DNA of 37,629 bases from Paracoccaceae bacterium (GTDB taxonomy: Bacteria; Pseudomonadota; Alphaproteobacteria; Rhodobacterales; Rhodobacteraceae): contig JAIXPH010000053.1 of assembly GCA_027486345.1 (NCBI GenBank), positions 1-37,629 on the forward strand, written 5' to 3'. The translations under genes and the position numbers were made by a program. The notes beneath the pieces are model-generated. The model was not told the origin of the DNA. It saw nothing but the letters and a program-made list of their open reading frames with translations, and ran no database searches. Positions 1-10,000 of the stretch are shown here, one piece after another (the stretch's first letter is position 1; every line of letters begins with the position of its first letter).

Positions 1-906
1 AAGCAGGCCGCTCATCAGGACAGACCTGATCGCGCAGGTCTTTTCCGCGCCGCCAGCGATGGCGACGATCTTCCTTCCCCGAAGCTCCTCCAGCCCAAGG
101 GAAAGCGTGCGTTGGGTCAGCGATGTCTCGATCGCGCGCCCCTGTTCGTCAAAGAAATGGCCAAGGATTTCACCCTTGCCGCCCATGGCCTTCACCTCGG
201 TGATCTCGGCCATCTCGACCATGCGCGAGGACACGAGTTGGGCATGGGGCTCCGTCGTGCCGATCCCCACCAGCATCAGGTCGGCCGAGGCCGCCAGCCG
301 GAACACATCCGACACGCCGCGCTGCGACAGCAGGACTTCCCGGTCCTCCACCGTGTTGGCGAAGAAGGGCACCGGCATCACATAGGCCTGCGCGCCGGTC
401 TTTTCCGCCAGACGATGCATCACGTCATGCGGGTTGGCGGCATAGTTGCGGGTCAGGCCGCCCAAGAGCGACACGAACCGCACGTTGGCCGCATCGACAT
501 GCGCCATGTCGCGCACCGCCGCCGCCAAGGTCCGACCATGGCCGACGCCGATGACGCCATCGGGCTGGCTTTCGATGATGCGCTGGATATAGGCCGCCCC
601 GGCATGGGCCAACGCGCGCATCGGCAGGCCTTCTTCGGCGAGGTCCGGCACGATCTCGCAATAGCCCAGATTGAACTTGCGCGAGAGCTGGTCCTCAAGC
701 TCCACCAATTCCGCGACATCGCCGTCGATGGTGACTTTCACCGCCCCGGATTCCGCCAGTTTCGTGATCAGGCGATGGGCCTTCACGCTGGTGATGCCCA
801 GACGCTTTGCAACCTCGGCTTGGGTCAGTCCGCCCGCGTAATGCAGCCAGGCCGCACGCACAGCAAGGCTGTCTTCCGCATCCCTAAGGCGGGGTGTCCG
901 TGCCAT
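1..906 (-). CDS. SorC-family sugar-binding transcriptional regulator, 3' end missing
   Basis: The frame is open from the ATG at 906 to the left edge, giving 302 codons with no stop, so the gene continues outside the window. The N-terminus holds a DeoR/SorC-type helix-turn-helix at about residues 20-45 (GGLTQAEVAKRLGITSVKAH). An effector domain follows, with family phrases such as GVIGVGHGRTLAAAV, a LLGGLTRN stretch and VGIGTTEPHA. A near-complete SorC regulator is about 310-320 residues, so only the last few are missing. The ATG is preceded on the minus strand by GGGAGGAG, a strong ribosome site. Family members bind a phosphorylated sugar and repress or activate sugar-use operons. The target genes probably lie to the left of the window. 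The inverted repeat just upstream suggests autoregulation. Confidence 0.9.
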   Translation of the reverse strand, partial: MARTPRLRDAEDSLAVRAAWLHYAGGLTQAEVAKRLGITSVKAHRLITKLAESGAVKVTIDGDVAELVELEDQLSRKFNLGYCEIVPDLAEEGLPMRALAHAGAAYIQRIIESQPDGVIGVGHGRTLAAAVRDMAHVDAANVRFVSLLGGLTRNYAANPHDVMHRLAEKTGAQAYVMPVPFFANTVEDREVLLSQRGVSDVFRLAASADLMLVGIGTTEPHAQLVSSRMVEMAEITEVKAMGGKGEILGHFFDEQGRAIETSLTQRTLSLGLEELRGRKIVAIAGGAEKTCAIRSVLMSGLL

Positions 907-1222
907 CGCTCCTCCCAAAGCTGCGGTCAGGTCGTGGGACCGGTTTGATCCGATCTGTATTTTTTTGCATCTGATGTAACTTCTTACAGATTCGCCGAGT
1001 CTGTCAATGGGGATGTGCACCCGATCACGAACCCGCGGGCACGCAGCGCCGCCTTGGGTGGCGACACGGATTTTGTGCTTTCAGACAATGAGTTAGCCTG
1101 CGCATCCTTTGGGAAAACACCGCGGAATGCGGCGCTTCAGGCGCGTATTTGACATAATTTTGCTTATCCGTCATTCGTCACCGGACGAGCCATCCCATCT
1201 CAACCAGCGCGCCGATCCGCTG
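907..1222. other. Intergenic region between adhesin operon and regulator
   Basis: These 316 bases lie downstream of the secretion operon and upstream of the regulator, both on the minus strand. The left third carries the candidate promoter and operator. The rest (about 1010-1222) shows no convincing gene. Only a weak 5-bp stem (TCGTC/GACGA near 1175-1188) without a T-run was seen, so the end of the operon transcript is not marked by an obvious intrinsic terminator. Confidence 0.6.
953..1007 (-). promoter_or_regulatory. Candidate promoter and operator of the SorC-type regulator
   Basis: Two 7-base arms, ATCTGTA (953-959) and TACAGAT (985-991), form a perfect inverted repeat with a 25-base AT-rich spacer. 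On the minus strand a perfect TTGACA (1007-1002) lies just upstream of the arms. The -10 is weak: TAAGAA at a 15-base spacing or AGAAGT at 17. The repeat would therefore overlap the -10 and start-site region, which suits a repressor acting on its own promoter. Assignment to the SorC protein is inferred from position. Confidence 0.4.
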
Positions 1223-2275
1223 TCACGCCGGCGGCAATGGGTCGGGGCGCAGGGTGACGGCGATGTCGTCGGTGCGAAAGCCCAGCATCATCGGGCGGCG
1301 CACGCCGGGGATGTGGGTGACGTCAAAGATTTCCTGCACCACACCGTCGATGGCCAGTCGGTGCTCGACATCGCCGGTCCGCAGGTTGACGATGCAGACG
1401 GCGCATTGCGGCGTGATGCCTTCGCGCGCCAGCCGTTCATTCAGCACCAACCCGTCAAAGGTGCGGTTCTCGCGCGGACGGGACAGGCCGATGATGGCGT
1501 GACTGCCCGCAAAGGACAGGCCACGCGCGAAGCCGGGCAGGAAACAGACCGGCTCGAACCGTCCTGTCGCCCGGTCGATCCTCCCGAACTCTCCCGTTCC
1601 GGCCTGCACCAACCAAAGCGCGCCGTTGTGCAGACGCGGCGAGTGCGGCATCGACAGGCCCGCAGCGACCACCTCACCGCTGGCCACGTCGAGGACCACG
1701 CCGCCATCGCGGCGATGGTCGCGCCAGCCCTCAAAGACATTGGTCCGCGCAAGGCAGGTGACATAGGCCGCCCGCCCCTGATCCATCGCGAGGCCGTTGA
1801 GGTGGCAGCGATCCTCGGCGGCCAGACGGTCGATGAAACGGGGACGCCACACCTCACGGAAGCTGCCCCGCTCGGACAGGGTGGCCAGACAGTTGAACCG
1901 GATGGCGACAAAGACTGGGCGGCCATTCGCGTCTTCGGCGATGTCATGCGTGTCGATGTCGCCTGTCGTGTGCCCCGTCACCGGCACATAAAGCGCGTCG
2001 AACCCGTCGCGGGTTTCCCCCGGATCAAGGAAGTTCTCACACCGCCAAAGCTGAAAGCGGGAACTCATCCAGAACCGGCCCTGCCCCACCCCCAGACCCA
2101 TCGGCCGCTCGAACGTGCGTTCGAACACCGACAGCCGCCCATCGGCGCGCAGGCCGATCAGGAAAATCTTGCCCGCCTGATAGGTGGTCAGCGCGATGCT
2201 GCCGCCCGAGGCCGCCAGCCATTTGCCGAAAAGGCGAGAGCCGACAAGTTCCAGCTTTGCAGGCGTATCCGTCAT
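1223..2275 (-). CDS. TIGR03032/DUF4915-like protein of unknown function
   Basis: The 350-residue protein matches my recollection of the TIGR03032 (DUF4915) family. It opens with LxxWLAxSGGSIALTTYQAGK (about residues 16-36) and later has a HLNGLAM segment, MPHSPRLHNGALWL (about 210-222) and LSRPRENRTFDGL. The alternating hydrophobic/aromatic short blocks suggest a beta-propeller. No signal peptide or membrane segment is visible, so it is probably cytoplasmic. It is the last gene of the secretion operon, 12 bases after the HlyD stop codon. The biochemical role is unknown. From position it may help make, modify or control the secreted adhesin, but that is inference. The start ATG at 2275 is the only sensible one for the conserved N-terminus. 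Confidence 0.75.
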   Translation of the reverse strand: MTDTPAKLELVGSRLFGKWLAASGGSIALTTYQAGKIFLIGLRADGRLSVFERTFERPMGLGVGQGRFWMSSRFQLWRCENFLDPGETRDGFDALYVPVTGHTTGDIDTHDIAEDANGRPVFVAIRFNCLATLSERGSFREVWRPRFIDRLAAEDRCHLNGLAMDQGRAAYVTCLARTNVFEGWRDHRRDGGVVLDVASGEVVAAGLSMPHSPRLHNGALWLVQAGTGEFGRIDRATGRFEPVCFLPGFARGLSFAGSHAIIGLSRPRENRTFDGLVLNERLAREGITPQCAVCIVNLRTGDVEHRLAIDGVVQEIFDVTHIPGVRRPMMLGFRTDDIAVTLRPDPLPPA

Positions 2276-2287
2276 CCGGTGGTCCGT

Positions 2288-3598
2288 TCAGTCCTGGAAA
2301 GCCCGGGCGCGCACCCGTTCCAAGGGTTGCAAAAGATAGTCGATCACCCGGCGCTTTCCGGCCAGCACATCCACCTCGGCGGTCATGCCGGGCAGGATTT
2401 GCACTTGGGCCCCATCAGCATCGACAATCGCGCCTTCGGTGCGGACGGTGATCACGAAGACCTCGGCCTCGTCACGTTCATCCCGGCGGATGGCATTGGC
2501 CCCGATGCGCAGGATTTCCCCGTCAAGCATGCCGTAGCGGGTGAAATCATAGGCGGTGATCTTGACGCGCACCGGCTGACCCGTGCGCAAAAAGGCGATG
2601 TCTTGCGGGGCGACATAGGCCTCGATCAGCAGGCGGTCATCCAGCGGCACGACTTCGGCCACATCCTCCCCGGCGCGGACCGCCCCGCCCAAGGTGCGGC
2701 GGTGCAGGCGGTTGACCACGCCCTTGACCGGCGCGCGCAAGACAGCACGGGCAGCAAGGCTTTCCAGCGCAGGCAAGGCCGGGCGCAGGGTGGCGAGTTC
2801 TGATGTCGCATCGGCCAATTCGCGCAGCGATTCCGCCCGAAACCGGCTGCGGGTGGCGGCGATGGAATCCTCGACCTCCAGAAGCGCGGAGTCCAGCCGG
2901 GCCAGCGCCGATTGCGCCCCGGCGATGCGTCCGGTCAGGTCTTCCTCGCGCTGGCGCAGCGACAACAGCGTGGTGCGCGGTTCGATCCCACGCTCCACCA
3001 GTGGGGCCAGAAGATCCCGCTCTTCGGCGGTGATGGCCATGGAGCGTTGCGCCGTTTCCAACTCGATCCGCGCGGCATCCTTTTCCTGCAGGCGTTGCTG
3101 GCGCTGGCGGTCCAGCACGGCGATTTGCGCCGCCAAATCCGCCGCCCGCCCCGCATGCAGCGCGCGTTCAGATGCGGTCAGTTCCGGCGCGTCACGGTCC
3201 AGCGCGGGCGGAAAGGCCAAGGGGCGGGCGTCAATCTCGGCGCTCAGGCGTTCGATGCGGGCTTGCAGGGCAAGGGCGCGCTGCACCTCGCGGTCCAGCT
3301 GGCTGGTCTGCACGAGGGCATCGAGTTCCAAGAGCGGCGTCCCCGCCTCGACCACAGCGCCCTCTTCGACGAAGACACGGCGGATGATGCCGTCCTCCGT
3401 CGCCTGAATGCGCTGCACATCGGCGGCGGGAACCACCTTGCCGGGCGCGCGGGTGACATCGTCAATCTCGGTCAACCCGGCCCAGAGCAGAGCCGAGACG
3501 ACCACACCCACGATCACGAACAACAAGAGTGACGCCCGCAGCGGTGTGCGCCCGCGCATCTCGCGCGCCAAGGCGTCAAGGTCGCGGTTGCCCTTCAC
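2288..3598 (-). CDS. HlyD-family type I secretion periplasmic adaptor
   Basis: This 436-residue protein is the membrane-fusion component that links the inner-membrane exporter to the outer-membrane channel. It has a short cytoplasmic N-terminus, one transmembrane helix at about residues 21-41, and a lipoyl/barrel-sandwich half-motif (QATEDGIIRRVFVEEGAVVE, about 66-85). A long alanine/glutamate-rich coiled coil follows (about 105-270), then the second lipoyl half (VLRAPVKGVVNRL) and a beta-barrel domain ending in PGMTAEVDVLAGKR. Length and layout are those of the TIGR01843-type HlyD proteins that serve RTX exporters. Its start overlaps the stop of the ABC exporter by four bases (ATGA), so the two are translationally coupled. 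Confidence 0.92.
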   Translation of the reverse strand: MKGNRDLDALAREMRGRTPLRASLLLFVIVGVVVSALLWAGLTEIDDVTRAPGKVVPAADVQRIQATEDGIIRRVFVEEGAVVEAGTPLLELDALVQTSQLDREVQRALALQARIERLSAEIDARPLAFPPALDRDAPELTASERALHAGRAADLAAQIAVLDRQRQQRLQEKDAARIELETAQRSMAITAEERDLLAPLVERGIEPRTTLLSLRQREEDLTGRIAGAQSALARLDSALLEVEDSIAATRSRFRAESLRELADATSELATLRPALPALESLAARAVLRAPVKGVVNRLHRRTLGGAVRAGEDVAEVVPLDDRLLIEAYVAPQDIAFLRTGQPVRVKITAYDFTRYGMLDGEILRIGANAIRRDERDEAEVFVITVRTEGAIVDADGAQVQILPGMTAEVDVLAGKRRVIDYLLQPLERVRARAFQD

Positions 3599-5715
3599 GA
3601 TGCACCCCCGACGGATGGCGCCCGGCGCAGCATCTGGCTTTTCGGGCCATCGGCCACCACCTTGCCGCCGTCAATCACGATGATGCGGTCCACCAGTTCC
3701 AACAGGCTGACGCGGTGGGTGACCACCAGCAAGGTCCGCCCCAACAGCGCGGGTTTCAGGCGGGCGATCAGCGCGGCTTCGCTTTGCGTGTCCATCGCGG
3801 CAGTGGGTTCGTCCAGCAGCAGGATCGGCGGATCGGTCAGCAGGGCGCGGGCCAAGGCGACGGCTTGGCGCTGACCGCCCGACAGCCCCTCGCCGCGTTC
3901 CCCCAGCCGCATCGCGTAGCCTTCGGGATGGCGGGCGGCGAAGGATTCCACCCCGGCCAGACCGGCGGCGCGCAGGATATCCTCATCCCGCGCCTGCACC
4001 GCGCCAAGGGCGATGTTGTCACGCAAAGACCCCGACAGCAGCCACGGCTCTTGCAGCACCGCCCCGATGTTGCGGCGCAGATCGGCGGGGTCCATCTGGC
4101 GGATATCGACGCCATCGGTCAGCACAGCCCCGGCATCCGGCGCATAAAGCCCCAGCGCAAGCCGCGCCACGGTGCTTTTGCCCGACCCGATGGGGCCAAG
4201 GATGGCGACCCGTTCGCCCGCCTTGATGTCAAAGCTGACGCCATCCAAAGCCACACCTTTTTGGCCGGGATAGGCAAAGCGCACCGCGTCAAAGCGGATG
4301 GCGCCCGACAGCAGGGGGCGTGACAGCGGCGCGCCATTCGATGCGGCCTCGGCCGGGGATGTCATCAGGGCGTCAAGGCTGCGATAGGAACTGCGCGCCT
4401 GATGCAGCCGCGTCAGCGTCTGCGCGATCAGGCCCAGCGGCGCCAGCGCCCGCCCCGTCAGGATCACCGCCGCGATCAACACGCCCGAGGTGATGTCCCC
4501 CGCCACCACCAACAAGGCACCATGCACCACGATCAGGATTTGCGCCGCCTGTTGGATGAATCCCGTGGCGTTGATGGCGAATTGCGTGACCGACCGGCTG
4601 CGCACACCAAGGCTGGATTGCCGCGCCATCGCCTCGGCCCAGCGGGCGCGCAGGCGGCGTTCGGCCCCGGTGGCCTTGACCGTTTCGATGCCGGACAGGG
4701 TTTCGACCAGCACGGATTGCTTGGCCTGCCCCTCGCCCAGCATCTGATCCGACAGGCGCGACAGCGCGGGCTGCACCGCCACCCCCACCAGCAGCACCAC
4801 CGGGACCGCCAGCGCGGGCACGATGACCAAGGGCCCGGCGAGCAGGTAGATCGCCGCCAGAAAGATCACCACGAAGGGCAGGTCCACCAAGGCGACCATG
4901 GTGGCCGAGGTGAAGAAATCGCGCAAAGTCTCAAATTCCCGCATCGTAGCAGAGACCGAGCCGACAGAGCCGCGCCGCGCCTGCATCTGGATTTTCAGCA
5001 GGTGGTCAAAGATGTCCTGCCCCATGTCCAGATCGGCGCGCTGCCCCGCCTGGTCGATGAAGGCCGCGCGCAGGGTGCGGACAAGGAAATCGAACACCAG
5101 CGCCAGCCCGACCCCGACGGTCAGCGCGAACAAGGACTCCGTCGCGGCGGACGGCAGGATGCGGTCATAAACCACCATCGTGAAAAGCGAGGCGATCAGC
5201 GCAAGTATATTGGTCGTGATCGCCGCGATGGCCACTTGGGCATAGGCCCAGCGGTTGGCCGACAAGGCCCCCCAGAACCAATGCGCCCTGCCCCGGCCCG
5301 TGGTGGCATCGGCCTCACGCTCCGCGTCGCGGCGCAGGCCAAGGATGTAGCCGGTCCAGACTGCAGCCACCTCTGCCATCGGGCGCTCGATCAGGCCATC
5401 GCCCTGCGCGGGGTCATACAGGCGCAACACCCCCGCCCGTTGTTCATGCAGCACGACGGCGCTGCCATCGCCCATCGGCAGGATCACGGGCAAGAGGTCC
5501 GCCTCGATCCGGTCCAGCGGGCGCTTGCCGAAGAAGGTGCCAAAGGCGGCCCGATCCGCCGCCGCGATGACGCGGCGCAGGTCGGTACTGGCCCCGTCGC
5601 CCTGCCCCACCGGCATCGCATCTTGCAGCGCCGACTGCGACAAGGGCCGCCCCAGATGAGCAGACAGATGCAGCATGCAAGCATCCAGCGCCGGAATGGC
5701 ACGCCTGTCCGTCAT
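3595..5715 (-). CDS. Type I secretion ABC exporter (permease/ATPase)
   Basis: The 706-residue inner-membrane exporter powers secretion of the adjacent adhesin. An N-terminal domain of about 130 residues resembles the C39 peptidase fold. It lacks the catalytic Cys context, as in RTX exporters, where the domain only docks substrate. Next comes a six-helix ABC transmembrane domain (about 160-440) and a nucleotide-binding domain with Walker A GPIGSGKST, signature LSGGQRQ, Walker B ILLLDEPT and a late THR switch histidine. The layout fits LapB/TIGR03375-type exporters rather than toxin exporters of the HlyB subgroup, though I cannot align them here. It overlaps the TolC-like gene upstream and the HlyD gene downstream by four bases each. 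Confidence 0.93.
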   Translation of the reverse strand: MTDRRAIPALDACMLHLSAHLGRPLSQSALQDAMPVGQGDGASTDLRRVIAAADRAAFGTFFGKRPLDRIEADLLPVILPMGDGSAVVLHEQRAGVLRLYDPAQGDGLIERPMAEVAAVWTGYILGLRRDAEREADATTGRGRAHWFWGALSANRWAYAQVAIAAITTNILALIASLFTMVVYDRILPSAATESLFALTVGVGLALVFDFLVRTLRAAFIDQAGQRADLDMGQDIFDHLLKIQMQARRGSVGSVSATMREFETLRDFFTSATMVALVDLPFVVIFLAAIYLLAGPLVIVPALAVPVVLLVGVAVQPALSRLSDQMLGEGQAKQSVLVETLSGIETVKATGAERRLRARWAEAMARQSSLGVRSRSVTQFAINATGFIQQAAQILIVVHGALLVVAGDITSGVLIAAVILTGRALAPLGLIAQTLTRLHQARSSYRSLDALMTSPAEAASNGAPLSRPLLSGAIRFDAVRFAYPGQKGVALDGVSFDIKAGERVAILGPIGSGKSTVARLALGLYAPDAGAVLTDGVDIRQMDPADLRRNIGAVLQEPWLLSGSLRDNIALGAVQARDEDILRAAGLAGVESFAARHPEGYAMRLGERGEGLSGGQRQAVALARALLTDPPILLLDEPTAAMDTQSEAALIARLKPALLGRTLLVVTHRVSLLELVDRIIVIDGGKVVADGPKSQMLRRAPSVGGAS

Positions 5716-7007
5716 TTGCCGCTGTCACCGCCAGCTTGGCCCGGAGGCGGCAGGGCGATGCCGAAGACGTCAAGGATATCGCCCGTCACCGCCAGCGCGG
5801 CGTAACCCACCATCGCGCGGTCATGTTCCGCCCCGATGCGCTGTTGTTCGGAGGCCAAGGCCTCTCGTTCGGCATCCAGAAGCTCGATCAGGCTGCGGCG
5901 GCCAACGTCGAATTGGTCGCGCGCGGTGGACAGGTTGGCGCGGTTGGCCTCAGCCGCCGCCTGAGTTGCGGCCAGACGGTCGCGCGCGGCGGCAGTTTCG
6001 GCGGCAAGGATGCGCAGGCGGCTTTCCAACTCGCGCCGGGTCGCGTCCAGATCAACCCTGCGGGCATCCACCCGCGCCTCTGCCGCTGCGACCCGTGCCG
6101 CGCGACCGCGTGAGGGGGACAGGTCCTGCTCCACCCCCGGCCCGATGCGGGTGCCCGCCTCGGTGACGGATGTTTGCACCGACAGGGCCGGAAACAGCGC
6201 GGATTTCACGGCGGCAAGGTCGGCTTCGGCGGCGACACGCTCAGCCTCGGCCTGTTGCAGGGCCGGGCTGCCCGCGACCCCGGCGGCGGGCAAGGCAGGC
6301 GCTGTGGGCGGCAACGACAGGCCGGCAGGAGCGGCATGGCCGAAGAGTTCGGCAAACACCGCCTCGGCCTTTGCCGCCTCGGCCCGCGCGCCAACCACGC
6401 GGGCGCGTTCATTGGCCAGCCGGCTTTGCGCGGTCAAAAGCTCGGAACTCGTGCCCACCCCGGCGTCAGAGCGTTCAGCGATCCGCGAAACGGTTTCCTC
6501 CAGCGCATCCAGCGATGCATCCGACACCGCCACCAGACGCCGCGCCGTCACCACATCGGCCCAAGCCGACACCGCCGCCAGCGCCGCCTGTGATCCTGCC
6601 TCCACCCGGCCCGCGACATGGCCCAGCATCCGCGCCTCGGCGGCGCTGCGGCGGGCGACGCCGACCCCGCCGTCAAACACCAGTTGCGACACGGCGGCAA
6701 AGCTGGACACGCCAAAGCCGATGCCCGACCCCGGCTGCACCCCGATGGAGATCTGCGGCAGATAGGCCCCGCTTTCGGCCAGCAGGTTCGCCTCGCTTTC
6801 GCGCAAGGCGGCTTCGCTGCGGCCCAGCGTCGTGCTGCGCTGGACGGCGGTGGCCACGGACTGCCCAAAGGCCCCCTTGGCAAGGCTTGCGCCCAACCGG
6901 GGGTGCCGATCCGCGACCGCTTGGCGCAAGGGCGTGATGTCCGGCGGCGTGGCGCAGGCCGCAAGCGTGCACATGGCCCCCAACAGGGCAACCCGGAGCA
7001 AGGTCAT
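5712..7007 (-). CDS. TolC-family outer-membrane channel, predicted lipoprotein
   Basis: The 431-residue protein carries two related TolC/OEP halves rich in Ala and heptad-like coiled-coil segments (about 45-230 and 240-410). It should form the outer-membrane duct of the type I system. The N-terminus is a lipoprotein signal: hydrophobic residues 3-17, then the lipobox Leu15-Ala-Ala-Cys18. Lipidation is common in RND-pump partners of the NodT type and less expected in an RTX secretion duct. It sits between the adhesin (28-base gap) and the exporter gene (4-base overlap), which supports the secretion role. The ribosome site before the ATG at 7007 is weak. Confidence 0.88.
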   Translation of the reverse strand: MTLLRVALLGAMCTLAACATPPDITPLRQAVADRHPRLGASLAKGAFGQSVATAVQRSTTLGRSEAALRESEANLLAESGAYLPQISIGVQPGSGIGFGVSSFAAVSQLVFDGGVGVARRSAAEARMLGHVAGRVEAGSQAALAAVSAWADVVTARRLVAVSDASLDALEETVSRIAERSDAGVGTSSELLTAQSRLANERARVVGARAEAAKAEAVFAELFGHAAPAGLSLPPTAPALPAAGVAGSPALQQAEAERVAAEADLAAVKSALFPALSVQTSVTEAGTRIGPGVEQDLSPSRGRAARVAAAEARVDARRVDLDATRRELESRLRILAAETAAARDRLAATQAAAEANRANLSTARDQFDVGRRSLIELLDAEREALASEQQRIGAEHDRAMVGYAALAVTGDILDVFGIALPPPGQAGGDSGK

Positions 7008-7035
7008 TTTCGCGCGCCCAACCGACAGCCGCCCC

Positions 7036-10000
7036 TCACAGGATCACATGCGAGGCCTGAAGCACATCCGGATCCAGCCCGCTGAAGATCACCGTGCTGT
7101 CACTGTCCAGAGCCAGCCGCAGATTGCCGGTCTGCTCTGACAGCATCGTCTGGACCGTCGCGAAATCCGTTATGCCGAAATCGGACAGGTCCAGCAGGTC
7201 ACCCGCGTCGCCGTCGAAATCCACCAAAGTCGCGGTGCCCGCCAGATTGGTGATGACAAAGCGGTCTGCCCCGCCCCCGCCGGACAGCCGATCCGTCCCG
7301 CCGCCGCCTTCCAGCGTGTCATCGCCACGCGCGCCATAAAGCACGTCGTTCAGCGCGGTCCCGGTCAAGGCGTCATCGCCCGCCTCTCCGACCTGCGTGA
7401 CCGCGCCGGTGAAATTGCCGCCATAAACGACAACCACCGCGCCCGAGTCTTCGCCGTTGGGGTCGTTCTGCGGCACGCCGACGACAATATCATCAAAGCC
7501 GTCACCGTTCACATCGCCGCCGCCGTGGACCGAAAAGCCCGCCTTGTCAGTTGTGGCCTCACCCAGCACGACGAAGCCGCCGACCCCGGCGCGCACATCA
7601 GACAGGTGGATCACGTCCCAGTCCTCGCGGCCAAAGACGACATAGGCCGCCCCCGCGACCGGCTCGCTGCCGGTGGAGGTCGGCGCGCCGATGATCAGAT
7701 CCAGCAGACCGTCGCCGTTGACGTCCCCCGCGCCTGAGACGGTAAAGCCGGTGCGGGCATCGTCCGCATCCCCGATGATGGCGACCGCCGCGCCGTCGCT
7801 GGAGTCGGAGGCCAGATCGATCATGCCGCCGTCTTCCTTGCCGAAGACGATGAAGGAGAGGCCACCTTCCCTATGGTCCACCGACGCGAAGGGCGCGCCG
7901 ACGAGCACATCGTCCAACCCGTCGCCGTTCACGTCCCCGATGCCGGACACGCCCCAGCCGAGCCAATCGGTCTTGCCGCCCACGCTGACCTCTTCCACGC
8001 CGACGGCACCCTTGATCATGAAGCCGCCGTTCCCGCGCGCCACCTCATCAAGATGCACCATATCGGTGGAGTCCTTGCCGAAGACCACATAAGCGGCCCC
8101 GTAATCCAGAGAGAGCGCGCCGCTCCCGCCGATGATCACATCGTCAAAACCGTCGCCGTTGACATCCCCCGCGGCACGGACCGTGGCGCCCGCAAATTCA
8201 CCCGGCGTCACGCCGTGGATGGCAAAGCCGCCTACGGGATCATCGGCTTCCAAGTCAGAAAGGCTGACGAAGGCATCATCATCGTTGGGGTTGCCGGACA
8301 CGATATAGGCCGCCCCGGCGTCTTTGCCATGTGCGGTGGAATACTGCGCACCGATGATCAGATCGCCGATTCCGTCGCCGTTCACATCCCCCGCGCCGTC
8401 AACAGAAAGGCCCGTCAAACGATCCTCGAAAATGCCGTCGATCACAGAGCCACCAATGCCCTTGCCGACCGCCGTCAGATCGACGTAGGAACCTTCAGCC
8501 TTGCCATAGACGATGTAAACCGAGCCGACATCTTCAATCAGGTCGCCGTCATCATCCATGTCATAGAGCGGGGCGGATACGACGAGGTCATCAAACCCGT
8601 CCCCGTTGATGTCGCCCAGACCGCTGACCGACCATCCGGCACCGTCATAGGACCTTTCACCCACGATCAAGAAGCCGCCGTCACCTTTGAAGGTGCTCTG
8701 CAATTCAAAGGTGCCGCCAGAGGGTTTGCCAAAGACCACATAAGCCGCGCCCGACGCCAGTCGTCCAAGGCCGTCCGGGGCACCGACAAGGATGTCTGCC
8801 AGTCCGTCATTGTTCACATCGCCGACGATCTTGACGGAATACCCTGCCTGGCTGAGGTCGATCGGCCCGTTGATGACATAGCCGCCAAAGCCGTTCACCA
8901 CATCCCCGACAAAGGTGATGGGCTTGACCGGGCCACCCGCCAGACCGACGCCGTCCTGAATTTCGACCCGCGCCGTGCCGCTTTCGTAGACGGAATAGGT
9001 GATGCCGTCCTCGATCACGCCATCGACCTGCCGCCACTCCATCCCGACAAGCTGGACCTGATCGCCCGACCCGCCCAGCACGCGCAGGGTGTTGGTGCTC
9101 TCGCTCAGGCGCAGCACTTCGGCCGCGTCGATGCGCAGGGTGTTTTCGTCCCCGCCAAGGTCGATGACCTCGATCGACTGGAGACGCGGCGTGCCGATGC
9201 GCGTCAGGTCCAGATGAAGGCCTTCGCCGTCAAGGGTCAGGCTATCCCGCCCGGTGCCGCCATCGACACGGCTGAAAAGGGCCGAAGAGACGGACAGAAC
9301 ATCATCCCCGGACCCGCCGATCAGCACGCCCTCCTCACCCGCGCCGGTCAGGCTGTCATCGCCCGCGCCGCCAATCAGGGACTCGTCGGGAGTCTGCATG
9401 GTCAGGCTGTCATCGCCGGTGCCGCCAAGGCCCTCTTCCGGCGTGGTCTTGATGTAGCTGCGGCCAAAGACGACGTAGGACGCGCCCGAGTTGTCGCCAT
9501 TGGGTGCGGCGTTGGCTGCCCCGATGATGACATCGTCAAACCCGTCGCCGTTGACGTCACCCGCGCTACTGGCCGACCGGCCCATCCCGTCGCGGAAGCT
9601 GCCCTGATAGATCAGCGTCGCGTTCACCTTGCCACTGAGTTGGTCATCCAGTGTGATCGCGCTGCCATCGGCGTTGTCATTCGCCAGATAGCTGGCCCCC
9701 GAGACGACATAGGTGACCTGCGTCATCGGTGTTGCGACCGTTTCGCCATAGGGCTGGTCGCGGTAGATGCTGACGATCAGGTCATCGATCCCGTCGCCGT
9801 CAAAGTCCCCCGCCCCGCTGACGACCCAGCTTTGGCTGCCGACAGGGGCGCTGATCGCAAGCACCCTGTCGCCATACTCCATATCGCCGCCCGGATCCGC
9901 GCCGGGGACCGTCGCCGTGTCGCCCGCGATGTCGGGGTCATCCTCCGGGTTCGGGGTCGTGGATTGGACGTCGATCACCGATTTCGTCACGGTGTTGCCC

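Noticed and set aside
1175-1188. Small hairpin TCGTC/GACGA downstream of the secretion operon as a terminator.
   Set aside because: It has only a five-base stem with no T-run on the transcribed strand.
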